From an uncultured Prevotellaceae bacterium (GTDB lineage: Bacteria; Bacteroidota; Bacteroidia; Bacteroidales; Muribaculaceae): 11,239 bases of DNA. Shown piece after piece: positions 1 through 7,297 of the stretch. Numbering within the stretch: position 1 is the first letter of the stretch; every line of letters starts with the position of its first letter. Made by a program: the position numbers and the translations under genes. The notes under the pieces are model-generated. The model saw only the letters and a list, made by a program, of their open reading frames with translations, did no database searches and had not been told where the DNA came from. Location: assembly GCA_900556245.1 (NCBI GenBank), contig USOC01000015.1, positions 1 to 11,239 on the forward strand. Direction: 5' to 3'.

Positions 1-1200
1 GTCACCTTGTTGCGGCAGGTTCTCCAATTTGGAGATAATGTATCCGGCGAGGGTCTGGTATTCTTCGTCTTCCGGGATGTCGAGAGCGTAGTTTTCGTTG
101 AGGTATTCGATTTCAATTCGTCCGGAGAATTTGAATGTGTGGTCGTCAATCTTTTCTTCGACAATGCGTTTTTTGTCGTGTTCGTCCTCAAAATCGCCAA
201 ATATTTCCTCAACTAAGTCTTCGAGGGTGATTAGTCCGCCAGTCCCGCCAAATTCGTCAATGATGACCGCAATGCTTTTTTTGTCGGCCAGCATCTTACG
301 CATCATAGAGTTTGCCCGCATGGATTCGGGGGCATATTCCACCGGCTTGATTCGTTTTTTCCAGTCGGTCTGTGGGGCGAACAGTTCGTGGACATGGATG
401 TATCCGACAATGTTGTCAATGTCTTCGTTGTAGACAATGATTTTTGAGAGTCCGGAGGAGGTGAATTTTTCGCGAAGCCGTTCGCGGTCGGTCGTATTGA
501 TGTCTACCCCGACGATTTCGTTTCTGGGAATCATGCAGTCGCGCAGCAGGGTGTTTGAGAAGTCGAGGGCGTTTTGGAAAATCTTCACTTCGTGGTCGAT
601 TTCTTCTTTGTCGCTGTTGTCACCTTGTTTTTCCTTGTCGTCGATTGTCTGCTGGATATAGTCGTCGAGTTCTCCGACCGTCAGCAAAGCAGATTGCGGC
701 GCTTCCGTTTTTGCACCAAAGGCTTTCATAAGCAATTTTGACAAGAAAGAGGAGAACCAAGAGATGGGGTACAGAATCCAATAGATTGCGTAGAGCGGTA
801 CAGCTGCATGCCGGAGAGACGCATTAGGGTTGATTCGGAAAATGGGCTTTGGCAAGAATTCTCTTGTGATGAGAATGATTCCGGTTTAAATGAGGGTCTG
901 CAGCAATAGGGTGAGTCCTTCGTTGTTACCGACCATGGGGCTGAGCCATGGTTCGAGGATAATGGCGAAGCTCATACCGTATATGACGAGCATGATGTTG
1001 TTTCCGACAAGAATGGTTGATATAAACATACCCTGATGCCGGTAGAATATGTTGATGATTCGGTTTGTCAGTCCCTTTTTTTGGGAGTCGAGTCCGACAC
1101 GTACTCTGTTGGAGGAAATGAAGGCGATTTCCATCCCCGAAAAGAATGCGGAGAAGAGAATCGAGACAAACATAATAATGAGAGCGGAATAAAAGTCCAT
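1..1200 (-). pseudogene. CNNM/CorC (HlyC-like, 'hemolysin') membrane protein with an in-frame stop, also cut by the window edge
   Basis: This would be an inner-membrane protein of the CNNM/CorC family, linked to divalent cation transport; the label 'hemolysin' is historical. Reading the minus strand from ATG 1200 gives 104 residues of the DUF21/CNNM membrane domain (start MDFYSALIIMF, with FFSGMEIAF near residue 20). A TAA stop follows at 888-886. The same frame then stays open for 295 codons to base 1: a further membrane part with TREFLPK, then CBS repeats (RDCMIPRNEIVGVD; IIDEFGGTGGLITLEDL), then the start of a CorC_HlyC domain. Family members are normally one chain of about 420-440 residues. 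The family motif is, from memory, GEFLPK, so the R in REFLPK at 864-862 is a second oddity. Translation could restart at ATG 729 and give a soluble CBS/CorC piece. The start directly abuts the lptC stop. A sequencing error or a real nonsense mutation are both possible. Family assignment is firm; pseudogene status is inferred. Confidence 0.75.
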
Positions 1201-1794
1201 TTATCTGTCGGTTTTTGCGTTAACGTTGGTTGTAGAGTCTTTTTCCTGTGGTATCGGGAAAATGCCCTCGGGCCGGAATATGACATAGTTGCGCAGACTT
1301 TCGTCTGAACGGAAGCCGTATCCTTCGATGATTCGGTCGCTTTTTTCGATGTGGACGAAAGAGTCGGATTTCACTTCATGCCGGTTTTGGTCCCAAAAAA
1401 TCTGTTCGGTCTCGATGATTTCGTTTTTGACGTTCCGGATAGAGACGTTTCCGTCCAGCCTCCATAGTTTCAGCGACTTGAAGTAGGTTGCGGAGTCGCA
1501 TCGGATTGTTGCTTCCACTTTGAAAGTAGTGTCGAATTTTTCGAGGAACAGTCCTTCCGGAAATTTCCAGTTGGGCTTTTTCGCTTCGTCGTAGACGAGC
1601 CACAGGTCCGCCGTGATGCGGTAGCGCGTCAGCCCGGAGTCGCTGATGAGTGTCAGAACGTTTTTGGTGACCATTGTCGGAATGCTGTCGGGGTCTGATG
1701 GAACGACGACGGTCTCCTTTCGGGTCTCCTTACAAGCAGACAGCAGCAGCGAAATCGCTGCTGCCAAAAGTATTATGTCGCGAAGCGCTTTCAT
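1201..1794 (-). CDS. lptC: LptC-family LPS export lipoprotein
   Basis: LptC carries lipopolysaccharide from the LptBFG extractor in the inner membrane to the periplasmic LptA bridge. The 197-residue product starts MKALRDIILL, followed by a hydrophobic stretch and a lipobox LLSAC with cysteine 21, so it is predicted to be lipid-anchored, as in many Bacteroidetes homologues, rather than membrane-spanned as in E. coli. The rest (about residues 40-180) is rich in alternating beta strands, including ITADLWLVYDE, LWRLDGNVSI and EIIETEQIFWD, which fits the OstA/LptC beta-jellyroll fold. The length is normal for the family. The gene lies 17 bases after the outer-membrane protein gene and its stop touches the ATG of the CNNM/CorC gene, an arrangement I recall as common in Bacteroidales. 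It is presumably transcribed with the coaX operon. I rely on motif and context recognition rather than a profile search. Confidence 0.85.
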   Translation of the reverse strand: MKALRDIILLAAAISLLLSACKETRKETVVVPSDPDSIPTMVTKNVLTLISDSGLTRYRITADLWLVYDEAKKPNWKFPEGLFLEKFDTTFKVEATIRCDSATYFKSLKLWRLDGNVSIRNVKNEIIETEQIFWDQNRHEVKSDSFVHIEKSDRIIEGYGFRSDESLRNYVIFRPEGIFPIPQEKDSTTNVNAKTDR

Positions 1795-1811
1795 TCTCCG
1801 GAACAGTCAGT

Positions 1812-3089
1812 CTATCGGATTTTGTCGCGCCAGAATGCAAACTCTTTAAAGTTGATTCCCAACGTGATGTTGAAGTAGTTCTCCGTTACGAGGCTTGCCG
1901 GATATGCTTGTCTGCGTTTAAATTCGAAGCCAAGATTGAATTCAGTCTTCGTTCCCATTGTCGGCATGCCGAACCCGATGCTGACACCGTATTCCTTGAT
2001 ATGGTTTGCGCCAATCATGATATAGTCGCGAGTGTAGAATCCACCGAGCCGGTAAGCGATGCGCTGGAGGTAGTTTCCGCGGGTTTTGGGAATGAACTGA
2101 AGTCCGGCCGCAACTTTCCATCTGTCGTCGAATACGGAGCGTGAGATGACTTCTCCTTTATCGTCGCGAATTCCTTCAAAGTTAGCTTTGCTCCATTGCT
2201 GGAACGAGAAGTCGGCTTCGGCCGTGAGGCGCTGGTCGAACGTGTAGGCGATTCCGACTCCGAAAGCGTGAGGCTTCGAATATCCTCCCTTCAGTCGGGA
2301 GTGGCCAACAGTGTCCGGCTTTTCGTCGGCTTTCAGGTCGTATTTGACACCCCATGTCTTTCCGTGGAAATCTTTTCCGGGAGCATAGTTTGCCCCGAAT
2401 GTCAGCCGGTGTTTCCCGCGAAACTCTTTGGAGTATTGGAGTCCGAGCAGTATGTTCCAGTCTCGTATTTGGATGGCTTGTTCGAATAGCGACTGTGCGG
2501 ACCCTCCGGCTTCGATGAGGTATGTGTCGTTGACGATTGTTCCGAATTGGTATGCAACGTTGGCGCCGAGTGTCATGCCGTCGAACAATCGTCCGCTCAC
2601 TCCGATGTAGAGTTCATTGAGTCCTCCGTAGCCAGAAGAGCTTGCATTTGCCAGTTTGTTTCCATCGTTGTCTTTGACGTCGCTTCCGAAGGAATATCCG
2701 ACGGTTGTGTAGGGGACAAGGCCGATGCTTCCGCCCATATATTTTCCAATGGGGAACATCATCGTGAGATAGTCGAGTCCGCCGCCGAATGATTTTCCTT
2801 TATATCCGTTGTCTTCCGACCAGAGGCGCGTCAGGTCGACTCCGATGTCCCATGTGAGGGTAAGCGAGTCGGTTGCCGCATAGGATGCCGGGTTCATCAC
2901 GTTGATGTGCCGACCGTCGTTCATTGCGATTCCGATGCCACCCATATTGCGCTGTGCGCTGGTGGCGAAATCGCCAATCATGCCATATCCGTAGCGTGAA
3001 TAGGGCGATTGCTCATTTTGAGCATGGATGAGAGCCGGGGCGGAAGAAACCAAAGCCGCGGCCAGCATGAGTCGTTTAAAGTATTTCAT
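1812..3089 (-). CDS. Outer-membrane beta-barrel protein, function unknown
   Basis: The 425-residue product starts MKYFKRLMLAAALVSS and has a clear Sec signal peptide with likely cleavage after IHA at residue 23. The mature part begins NEQSPYSRYGYGMIGDF, a stretch I associate with a conserved Bacteroidales outer-membrane family, and continues with an early MNPASY segment reminiscent of FadL/OMPP1-like barrels. Alternating, aromatic- and glycine-rich strands (SIGLVPYTTVGYSFG, RLTFGANYAPG, TAEADFSFQQWS, FNLGFEFKRRQ) run to the end, which fits a barrel of perhaps a dozen or more strands. The C terminus (AFWRDKIR) lacks the final aromatic residue typical of proteobacterial barrels. The start overlaps the end of coaX by 14 bases, so the two are probably translationally coupled, and lptC follows closely. 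The envelope location is well supported. The substrate is unknown, and small hydrophobic molecule transport would be a guess. Confidence 0.8.
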   Translation of the reverse strand: MKYFKRLMLAAALVSSAPALIHAQNEQSPYSRYGYGMIGDFATSAQRNMGGIGIAMNDGRHINVMNPASYAATDSLTLTWDIGVDLTRLWSEDNGYKGKSFGGGLDYLTMMFPIGKYMGGSIGLVPYTTVGYSFGSDVKDNDGNKLANASSSGYGGLNELYIGVSGRLFDGMTLGANVAYQFGTIVNDTYLIEAGGSAQSLFEQAIQIRDWNILLGLQYSKEFRGKHRLTFGANYAPGKDFHGKTWGVKYDLKADEKPDTVGHSRLKGGYSKPHAFGVGIAYTFDQRLTAEADFSFQQWSKANFEGIRDDKGEVISRSVFDDRWKVAAGLQFIPKTRGNYLQRIAYRLGGFYTRDYIMIGANHIKEYGVSIGFGMPTMGTKTEFNLGFEFKRRQAYPASLVTENYFNITLGINFKEFAFWRDKIR

Positions 3090-3813
3090 TGTGTTCTAAT
3101 ATTCTGTTAAGTCCGATAGCGACTAAATCGCTGTTTTTGTGTATGTTCTTGACATCGATATGGGGGGCGATGAGGTTGCAGTCGCCTCCGGTCAGTACGA
3201 TTTCGATATTTTTGTGTCGCAGGGCAAGTCTGCGAGCCATATCATTGATTTCCGCCGCAATTCCGATGACAGCACCAGAGCGGATTGCCGTTGTTGTGTC
3301 GTAGCCTAAGAGTGGGGTTTCTCCTTCTGCGGGGACGTTTGGCAGTTGTGCGCATTTTTTCGCGAGGGCTTGCAGTCGCAGGTTCAGCCCGGGAGCGATA
3401 TTCCCTCCAATGAAATGGCGGTCGGCAGAGATAAAGTCGTAGGTGACGGCAGTCCCTGCGTCGACTACCAGCAAGTTGTGTCCTGGCAGCAATTCCAGCG
3501 CACCTACGGCTGCGGCGATTCTGTCATGCCCCAGAGATTGCGGTGTCGCATAGTCGACGGTTATGGGTATCGGCAGCTTCTCATCGAGCAGGCAGACAAA
3601 ATTCAGGGTGTCGCGCAGTTGGTCGACACGTTGGGAGTCGGTGCCCGTTACTGACGAATAGATGGCTTTGACGATGGGGAATCCGTGCAGGGTTTGCCGG
3701 ATATTCTCTTCCGTCAGTCGCTCTTCGCGCCATGATTTCAGCAGGGTTTTCCTGTCGAAAACCGACATTTTTACTGAAGTGTTGCCTTGATCGATTGTCA
3801 GCCTTAGTTCCAT
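3076..3813 (-). CDS. coaX: Type III pantothenate kinase
   Basis: CoaX phosphorylates pantothenate with ATP, the first committed step of coenzyme A synthesis, in the cytoplasm. The 245-residue product has the expected type III (ASKHA-fold) motifs in order: IDQGNT at residues 7-12 (phosphate binding), SLGHDRIA at 93-100 with the conserved Asp97 and Arg98, VDAGTAVTYD at 117-126, GGNIAPG at 136-142 (pantothenate side), and LTGGD at 207-211 (adenosine side). The length is normal (about 240-260) and nothing essential appears to be missing. This family is not feedback-inhibited by CoA and usually needs a monovalent cation. The ATG at 3813 is preceded by a good -7 promoter element only 7 bases away. 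The end overlaps the outer-membrane protein gene by 14 bases. CoaX heading an envelope operon is a context I recall from Bacteroidales genomes. Confidence 0.95.
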   Translation of the reverse strand: MELRLTIDQGNTSVKMSVFDRKTLLKSWREERLTEENIRQTLHGFPIVKAIYSSVTGTDSQRVDQLRDTLNFVCLLDEKLPIPITVDYATPQSLGHDRIAAAVGALELLPGHNLLVVDAGTAVTYDFISADRHFIGGNIAPGLNLRLQALAKKCAQLPNVPAEGETPLLGYDTTTAIRSGAVIGIAAEINDMARRLALRHKNIEIVLTGGDCNLIAPHIDVKNIHKNSDLVAIGLNRILEHNEIL

Positions 3814-3820
3814 TAGATGG

Positions 3821-3828
3821 CAAAAATA
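3821..3828 (-). promoter_or_regulatory. Possible -7 element before coaX
   Basis: Minus strand reads TATTTTTG, an exact match to the Bacteroidetes -7 consensus TAnnTTTG, ending 7 bases before the coaX ATG. No clear TTTG -33 element lies 19-21 bases upstream, which lowers confidence. If it is used, transcription would begin very near the start codon and give a nearly leaderless mRNA. The 110-base gap before coaX, the widest inside the left block, supports a separate promoter here. Confidence 0.45.
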
Positions 3829-3923
3829 CTAAATACTACTGAATTGGCGGCTAATTTCCCGGATGTTTTGTCGAAACGATGTCAAATTAAGATTTTTTAT
3901 CGACAAACGGGTGTGGGAGTCCG

Positions 3924-4319
3924 CTATTTCGTGTTCTTGTCGTTTGAGTCTTTGCGTAGTTGGCGGTCAATCATAAACGAGGCGTATACTTGTACGCATG
4001 CACCGGCGGTGAGAAATCCGAGCCATGTCGAATGGTAGGCGTCTGCATAAGTGAAAAGGGCTGCCAGCAGGTAGCACATTGAGGACCAAAATTCGAGGGT
4101 GAAGAGCCGGCGCACGCGCAGACTGAACTTGGCGCGGCGGCGGGTGAGTCGTTGCAGGATGCGTACTGTGGCGACAGATACGGCGCCGAGGGCGAATATG
4201 ATTCTTCCCCAGTCATACCAGAGGTGGCTGCTTTGGGGAAGCAGGGGGATGACGGCGGCTGCCAGCAGGATGAGCATAGCGACCGACAGGATGATGTTGA
4301 GATGTTTTTCGCTAATCAT
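3924..4319 (-). CDS. Small four-helix membrane protein of unknown function
   Basis: I do not recognise a named family for this 131-residue protein. It has four hydrophobic segments, at about residues 6-26, 36-56, 76-92 and 98-117. The arginine-rich loop between helices 2 and 3 (LTRRRAKFSLRVRRL, about 58-72) and the charged C-terminal tail (DRQLRKDSNDKNTK) both point to a cytoplasmic location, so both ends and the central loop should face inward. No catalytic motif is visible. The gene sits 27 bases after the divIC-like gene and is probably in the same transcript from the trmD promoter; coaX follows 110 bases later. Position next to a divisome gene hints at an envelope role, but that is context only. 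The ATG 4319 gives a sensible first helix, and the reading frame is GC-rich and codon-like throughout. Confidence 0.75.
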   Translation of the reverse strand: MISEKHLNIILSVAMLILLAAAVIPLLPQSSHLWYDWGRIIFALGAVSVATVRILQRLTRRRAKFSLRVRRLFTLEFWSSMCYLLAALFTYADAYHSTWLGFLTAGACVQVYASFMIDRQLRKDSNDKNTK

Positions 4320-4346
4320 ATGACTGTTTTTTTGTTGGATCTGAAT

Positions 4347-4643
4347 TTATTCGATGATGTATAGGTCTTCTTTGTCTCGTTTCATGAGATATTCCTCGCG
4401 AACGATTCTTTCCAAATCGGAAGGGTTGTTTTCCAATTGCGCAAGACGGTGCCGGTAGATGCGTACGGAGTCTTCGCAAAGGGCTATTTCTTTTTTAAGA
4501 GCGTTGACTTCGTTGTTGTACTCCACTACTTTTACATAGTTGTAGTCGGAAAAGAACGAAATATAGGAGGCAAAGGCCACAATGGCGAGGAGGAAAAAAT
4601 TGAAATTCCTCAGCTTGTCCCATATTTTTGAAAAAAACCTCAT
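4347..4643 (-). CDS. DivIC/FtsB-family septum formation initiator
   Basis: This is a small bitopic divisome protein that in other bacteria forms a complex with FtsL and FtsQ (DivIB) at the division site. The 98-residue product has a short cytoplasmic N terminus (MRFFSKIWDKLRN), one transmembrane helix at about residues 14-31, a periplasmic coiled coil at about 38-75 (NNEVNALKKEI, DSVRIYRHRLAQLENN), and the family's C-terminal signature, here VREEYLMKRDKEDLYII at about 81-97. Length and layout match DivIC/FtsB well. It lies 9 bases downstream of trmD and just before the four-helix membrane protein, so it is very likely co-transcribed. In Bacteroidetes these proteins are usually annotated simply as 'septum formation initiator'; sequence alone does not separate FtsB from DivIC. 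Confidence 0.88.
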   Translation of the reverse strand: MRFFSKIWDKLRNFNFFLLAIVAFASYISFFSDYNYVKVVEYNNEVNALKKEIALCEDSVRIYRHRLAQLENNPSDLERIVREEYLMKRDKEDLYIIE

Positions 4644-4652
4644 TGCATAGTG

Positions 4653-5339
4653 CTATTTGTCTGATTTTTCGAGCAGGTCGGGGCGGAGCGCTTTGGTGCG
4701 GGCGACGGCCATGTCGTGCTTCCATTCGTCGATTTTCGCCTGGTGTCCTGACAGCAGGACTTCGGGTACGGTCCATCCGTTGTAGTCGGCCGGCCGCGTG
4801 TAGACCGGCGGTGCGAGGAGGTCGTCTTGAAAAGAGTCGCTAAGAGCTGACTGTTCGTCGCCTATTGCGCCAGGGATGAGCCGGACCATGGCGTCAGTGA
4901 CTATGGCGGCCGGGAGTTCTCCTCCGGTCAGAACATAGTCGCCGATGGTGATTTCCCTTGTCACGAGATGCTCGCGGATTCGGTAGTCTATTCCTTTGTA
5001 GTGTCCGCAAAGGATGATGATGTTTTCTTTGAGCGACAGGGTGTTGGCGATTTTCTGGTTGAACTGCTGTCCATCCGGGGTCATGAAGATGACTTCGTCG
5101 TAGTCGCGTTGGGCTTTGAGCGCGGCGATGCAGCGGTCAATCGGTTCGATTTTCATGACCATACCCGCCTCTCCGCCGAAGGGATAGTCGTCGACCCGGC
5201 GATGCTTGTCGAGCGTATAGTCGCGGAGGTCGTGGACGGCGATTTCCGCCAGACCTTTTTGTTGGGCTCTTTTGAGAATCGAGCAATTGAGCGGCGATTC
5301 CAGCATTTCGGGTAGAACAGTGATTATGTCGATGCGCAT
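4653..5339 (-). CDS. trmD: tRNA (guanine-N1-)-methyltransferase
   Basis: TrmD methylates N1 of guanosine 37 next to the anticodon of tRNAs reading CNN and related codons, preventing +1 frameshifting; it uses S-adenosylmethionine bound in a trefoil knot. The 228-residue product has the full set of landmarks: [13 protein letters not shown] at the start, [15 protein letters not shown] at 49-63, the knot segments [11 protein letters not shown] at 110-120 and [14 protein letters not shown] at 131-144, SDSF at 167-170, and the tRNA-binding tail [20 protein letters not shown] at 180-199. Length is typical of the family. It is the first gene of the left block and has a strong promoter-like site 29 bases upstream. 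In many bacteria trmD sits with rpsP-rimM-rplS; here it does not, and instead heads a divIC-containing cluster. Confidence 0.97.
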   Translation of the reverse strand: MRIDIITVLPEMLESPLNCSILKRAQQKGLAEIAVHDLRDYTLDKHRRVDDYPFGGEAGMVMKIEPIDRCIAALKAQRDYDEVIFMTPDGQQFNQKIANTLSLKENIIILCGHYKGIDYRIREHLVTREITIGDYVLTGGELPAAIVTDAMVRLIPGAIGDEQSALSDSFQDDLLAPPVYTRPADYNGWTVPEVLLSGHQAKIDEWKHDMAVARTKALRPDLLEKSDK

Positions 5340-5367
5340 TATTTGTCAGAATGTCATTAAAGTACCG

Positions 5368-5398
5368 CAAAGTTACGATGTTTGTCGGGATTGGCAAA
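5368..5398 (-). promoter_or_regulatory. Promoter for trmD and the left operon
   Basis: On the minus strand TTTG (5398-5395) is followed after 19 bases by TAACTTTG (5375-5368). Both elements match the Bacteroidetes primary sigma factor consensus (TTTG, 19-21 bases, TAnnTTTG) exactly. The -7 element ends 28 bases before the trmD ATG, leaving room for a short leader. This is the best promoter candidate in the window. Confidence 0.75.
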
Positions 5399-5468
5399 AT
5401 GAAAAATGTCGTGATTGAGGGGAAATTTGGATAAAGCGTGGCCTGCGTACGGATAAAAGCGGAGAAAC

Positions 5469-5500
5469 TTTCGAAAATTGCAGATAAAATAGTAATTTTG
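5469..5500 (+). promoter_or_regulatory. Promoter for the sigma-54 activator operon
   Basis: TTTC (5469-5472, one base from the TTTG consensus) is followed after 20 bases by TAATTTTG (5493-5500), an exact TAnnTTTG match. The element ends 21 bases before the ATG at 5522. The leader is A/T-rich and has no Shine-Dalgarno sequence, as is usual in Bacteroidetes. I see no GG-N10-GC sigma-54 (-24/-12) site in the gap, so the activator seems not to drive its own promoter here. Confidence 0.7.
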
Positions 5501-5521
5501 TAAACTCTAAATAAAGATTAA

Positions 5522-6778
5522 ATGGCAATGGAATCGGGTAATCCTCAGGAATTATTGCAAGCGAAGCAGCGTTTTGGCATCATAGGCAATTCGCAGGCGC
5601 TGATGGCGGCTGTGGGTAGGGCTATGCAAGTGGCCCCCATTGATTTGTCGGTGCTTGTCAACGGAGAAAGCGGAGCGGGAAAGGAGTTCTTTCCGCAAAT
5701 TATTCATGCCTACAGTTCTCGGAAGCACAACAAGTATATTGCCGTCAACTGTGGCGCTATTCCGGAAGGTACGATTGATTCCGAACTGTTCGGGCATGAG
5801 AAAGGCGCGTTTACCGGTGCTATCGGCGAACGGAAAGGATATTTCGGTGAAGCGGACGGCGGTACTATTTTCCTTGATGAAGTAGGGGAGTTGCCGATGC
5901 CTACCCAGGCGCGTTTGCTCCGTGTGTTGGAGAGTGGCGAGTTTATAAAAGTAGGTTCGTCCAAAGTGCAAAAGACGGATGTTCGTATTGTGGCAGCTAC
6001 CAATGTCAATCTGACACAAGCGATTGCAGAAGGACGTTTCCGTGAAGATTTATATTACCGGTTGAATACGGTGCCTATCCAAATACCGCCTTTGCGTGAA
6101 CGTGGTGACGATGTACTTTTGTTGTTCCGTAAGTTTTCCGCAGACTTTGCAGAGAAATACCGGATGCCTGCTATCCAGTTGACGGAGGATGCGAAGAAAG
6201 AGTTATTGGCTTACCCGTGGCCCGGCAACGTTCGTCAGTTGAAGAACATCACCGAGCAAATATCTATCATTGAAACCAATAGGGAGATCTCTGCTGCTAT
6301 CTTGCAGAATTATCTTCCCGCACAAAATACGCAACGTCTTCCCGCGCTGATGGGAACGCGTGAGAGTAAAGGCTTTGAGAGCGAACGGGAGATTCTTTAT
6401 TCTGTTCTGTTCGATATGCGCCAGGAAGTGGCGGAGCTGAAGAAGATGGTGCACAACCTGATGGCGGAACGTGCCGGACAGGTGGGGCAGGTAGGACAAG
6501 TGGGAACGGTGGTTACTACTCCGGTAGTGACGACACACCAGCCTTCGGTACCTGCGATCATTCATACCATGCAGCCTGCGGTTTGCAAGGATGATGACGA
6601 CATACAAGACACGGAAGAATATGTAGAAGAACCTCCTTTGTCACTGGACGAAGTGGAAAAAGAAATGATACGCAAAGCACTTGAAAGGCATCACGGAAAG
6701 CGGAAGAGTGCGGCCAAGGACTTGAATATTTCCGAGCGTACACTTTATAGAAAAATAAAAGAATATGAATTGGATTAA
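5522..6778 (+). CDS. Sigma-54 interaction domain transcriptional activator without a sensor domain
   Basis: This bacterial enhancer-binding protein is an AAA+ ATPase that remodels the RNA polymerase-sigma-54 closed complex. The 418-residue product has only about 20 residues before the AAA+ core, so it has no receiver, PAS or GAF sensor. The core holds the Walker A motif GESGAGKE (48-55), the sigma-54 contact loop GAFTGA (95-100), Walker B GGTIFLDEVGE (113-123), RFREDLYYRLN (172-182) with the arginine fingers, and PWPGNVRQL (232-240). A long linker (about 270-370) includes a GQVGQVGQVG repeat and an acidic patch. The C-terminal Fis-type helix-turn-helix (about 376-418, KSAAKDLNISERTLYRKIKE) binds DNA. 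All key residues are intact, so it should be active and perhaps constitutive or controlled by a partner or by its level. ATG 5522 is used; ATG 5528 is an alternative. lptE begins inside its last codons. Confidence 0.93.
   Translation: MAMESGNPQELLQAKQRFGIIGNSQALMAAVGRAMQVAPIDLSVLVNGESGAGKEFFPQIIHAYSSRKHNKYIAVNCGAIPEGTIDSELFGHEKGAFTGAIGERKGYFGEADGGTIFLDEVGELPMPTQARLLRVLESGEFIKVGSSKVQKTDVRIVAATNVNLTQAIAEGRFREDLYYRLNTVPIQIPPLRERGDDVLLLFRKFSADFAEKYRMPAIQLTEDAKKELLAYPWPGNVRQLKNITEQISIIETNREISAAILQNYLPAQNTQRLPALMGTRESKGFESEREILYSVLFDMRQEVAELKKMVHNLMAERAGQVGQVGQVGTVVTTPVVTTHQPSVPAIIHTMQPAVCKDDDDIQDTEEYVEEPPLSLDEVEKEMIRKALERHHGKRKSAAKDLNISERTLYRKIKEYELD
6476..6502 (+). repeat. Three 9-base tandem units inside the activator gene
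   Basis: Three consecutive copies of a 9-base unit (ggacaggtg, gggcaggta, ggacaagtg) encode Gly-Gln-Val three times at residues 319-327 of the sigma-54 activator, in the linker between the AAA+ core and the DNA-binding domain. Synonymous changes between copies mean the repeat is not freshly duplicated. The number of units could vary between strains without breaking the frame. Confidence 0.7.
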
Positions 6779-7292
6779 GAAAATAATACGCCCTTTGCTA
6801 CTGTTCGGCTTGCCGTTGGTAGTCATTGCGTGCACTGTTTCCTATAAGTTTAACGGATCGTCTATCAATTATGATAAGGTAAAGACCATTTCGATAGCCG
6901 ACTTCCCGATCAAGTCGGAGTATGTATATGCTCCGTTGGCAACCAAATTCAATGAGGACCTGAAAGATATCTTCATCCGGCAGACCCGTCTGCAACTGCT
7001 CAAGCCGAGTCAAAATGCCGACTTGCAGATTGACGGAGAAATCACAGGGTACAATCAGTACAACCAGGCAGTATCTGCCGACGGTTATTCTTCGGAGACG
7101 AAGTTGACTATCACCGTCAATGTGCGTTTTGTCAACAACACCAATCATGCCGAAGACTTTGAACAACAGTTTTCTGCGTTCCGTACCTACGACTCTACCC
7201 AGTTGTTGACTGCCGTACAGGACGGATTGATTGCTGAAATGTCTAAAGAGATCACCGACCAAATTTTTAATGCAACTGTAGCAAACTGGTAA
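6765..7292 (+). CDS. lptE: LptE-like outer-membrane LPS assembly lipoprotein
   Basis: LptE plugs and stabilises the LptD barrel that inserts lipopolysaccharide into the outer leaflet of the outer membrane. The 175-residue product begins MNWIKKIIRPLLLFGLPLVV and has a lipobox VIAC with cysteine 23. After it comes the Bacteroidetes LptE pattern: TVSYKFNGSSINYDKVKTIS, an ANDLQI-like strand (NADLQIDGEITGYN), an alternating-strand segment LTITVNVRFVNN, and a C-terminal helix (LLTAVQDGLIAEMSKEITDQIF). This fits the alpha/beta roll of LptE, and length is normal. The ATG lies 14 bases inside the end of the activator gene, so the two are almost certainly co-transcribed and probably coupled in translation. 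The TPR-like gene follows 5 bases later. Bacteroidetes annotate this family as 'LptE family protein' or 'lipoprotein'; direct sequence similarity to E. coli LptE is low. Confidence 0.85.
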   Translation: MNWIKKIIRPLLLFGLPLVVIACTVSYKFNGSSINYDKVKTISIADFPIKSEYVYAPLATKFNEDLKDIFIRQTRLQLLKPSQNADLQIDGEITGYNQYNQAVSADGYSSETKLTITVNVRFVNNTNHAEDFEQQFSAFRTYDSTQLLTAVQDGLIAEMSKEITDQIFNATVANW

Positions 7293-7297
7293 TATAA

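Noticed and set aside
437..661. Plus-strand open frames in the first 660 bases
   Set aside because: The minus strand reads through as the CBS/CorC part of the interrupted gene; the plus-strand frames are serine-rich shadows of it.
1674..2144. A 156-codon plus-strand open frame opposite the lptC/outer-membrane protein genes
   Set aside because: It crosses the ends of two well-supported minus-strand genes, has no recognisable domain, and arises from their GC-rich codon pattern on the other strand.
5552..6019. A 155-codon minus-strand open frame inside the sigma-54 activator
   Set aside because: It lies fully opposite the AAA+ core with all its motifs; no promoter or family signal supports it.
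3076..6778. Two gene overlaps of identical 14-base length and similar form (ATGAA...TTAA at 3089-3076 and 6765-6778)
   Set aside because: Short ATG-to-TAA overlaps are common in coupled operons; the equal length is most simply coincidence.
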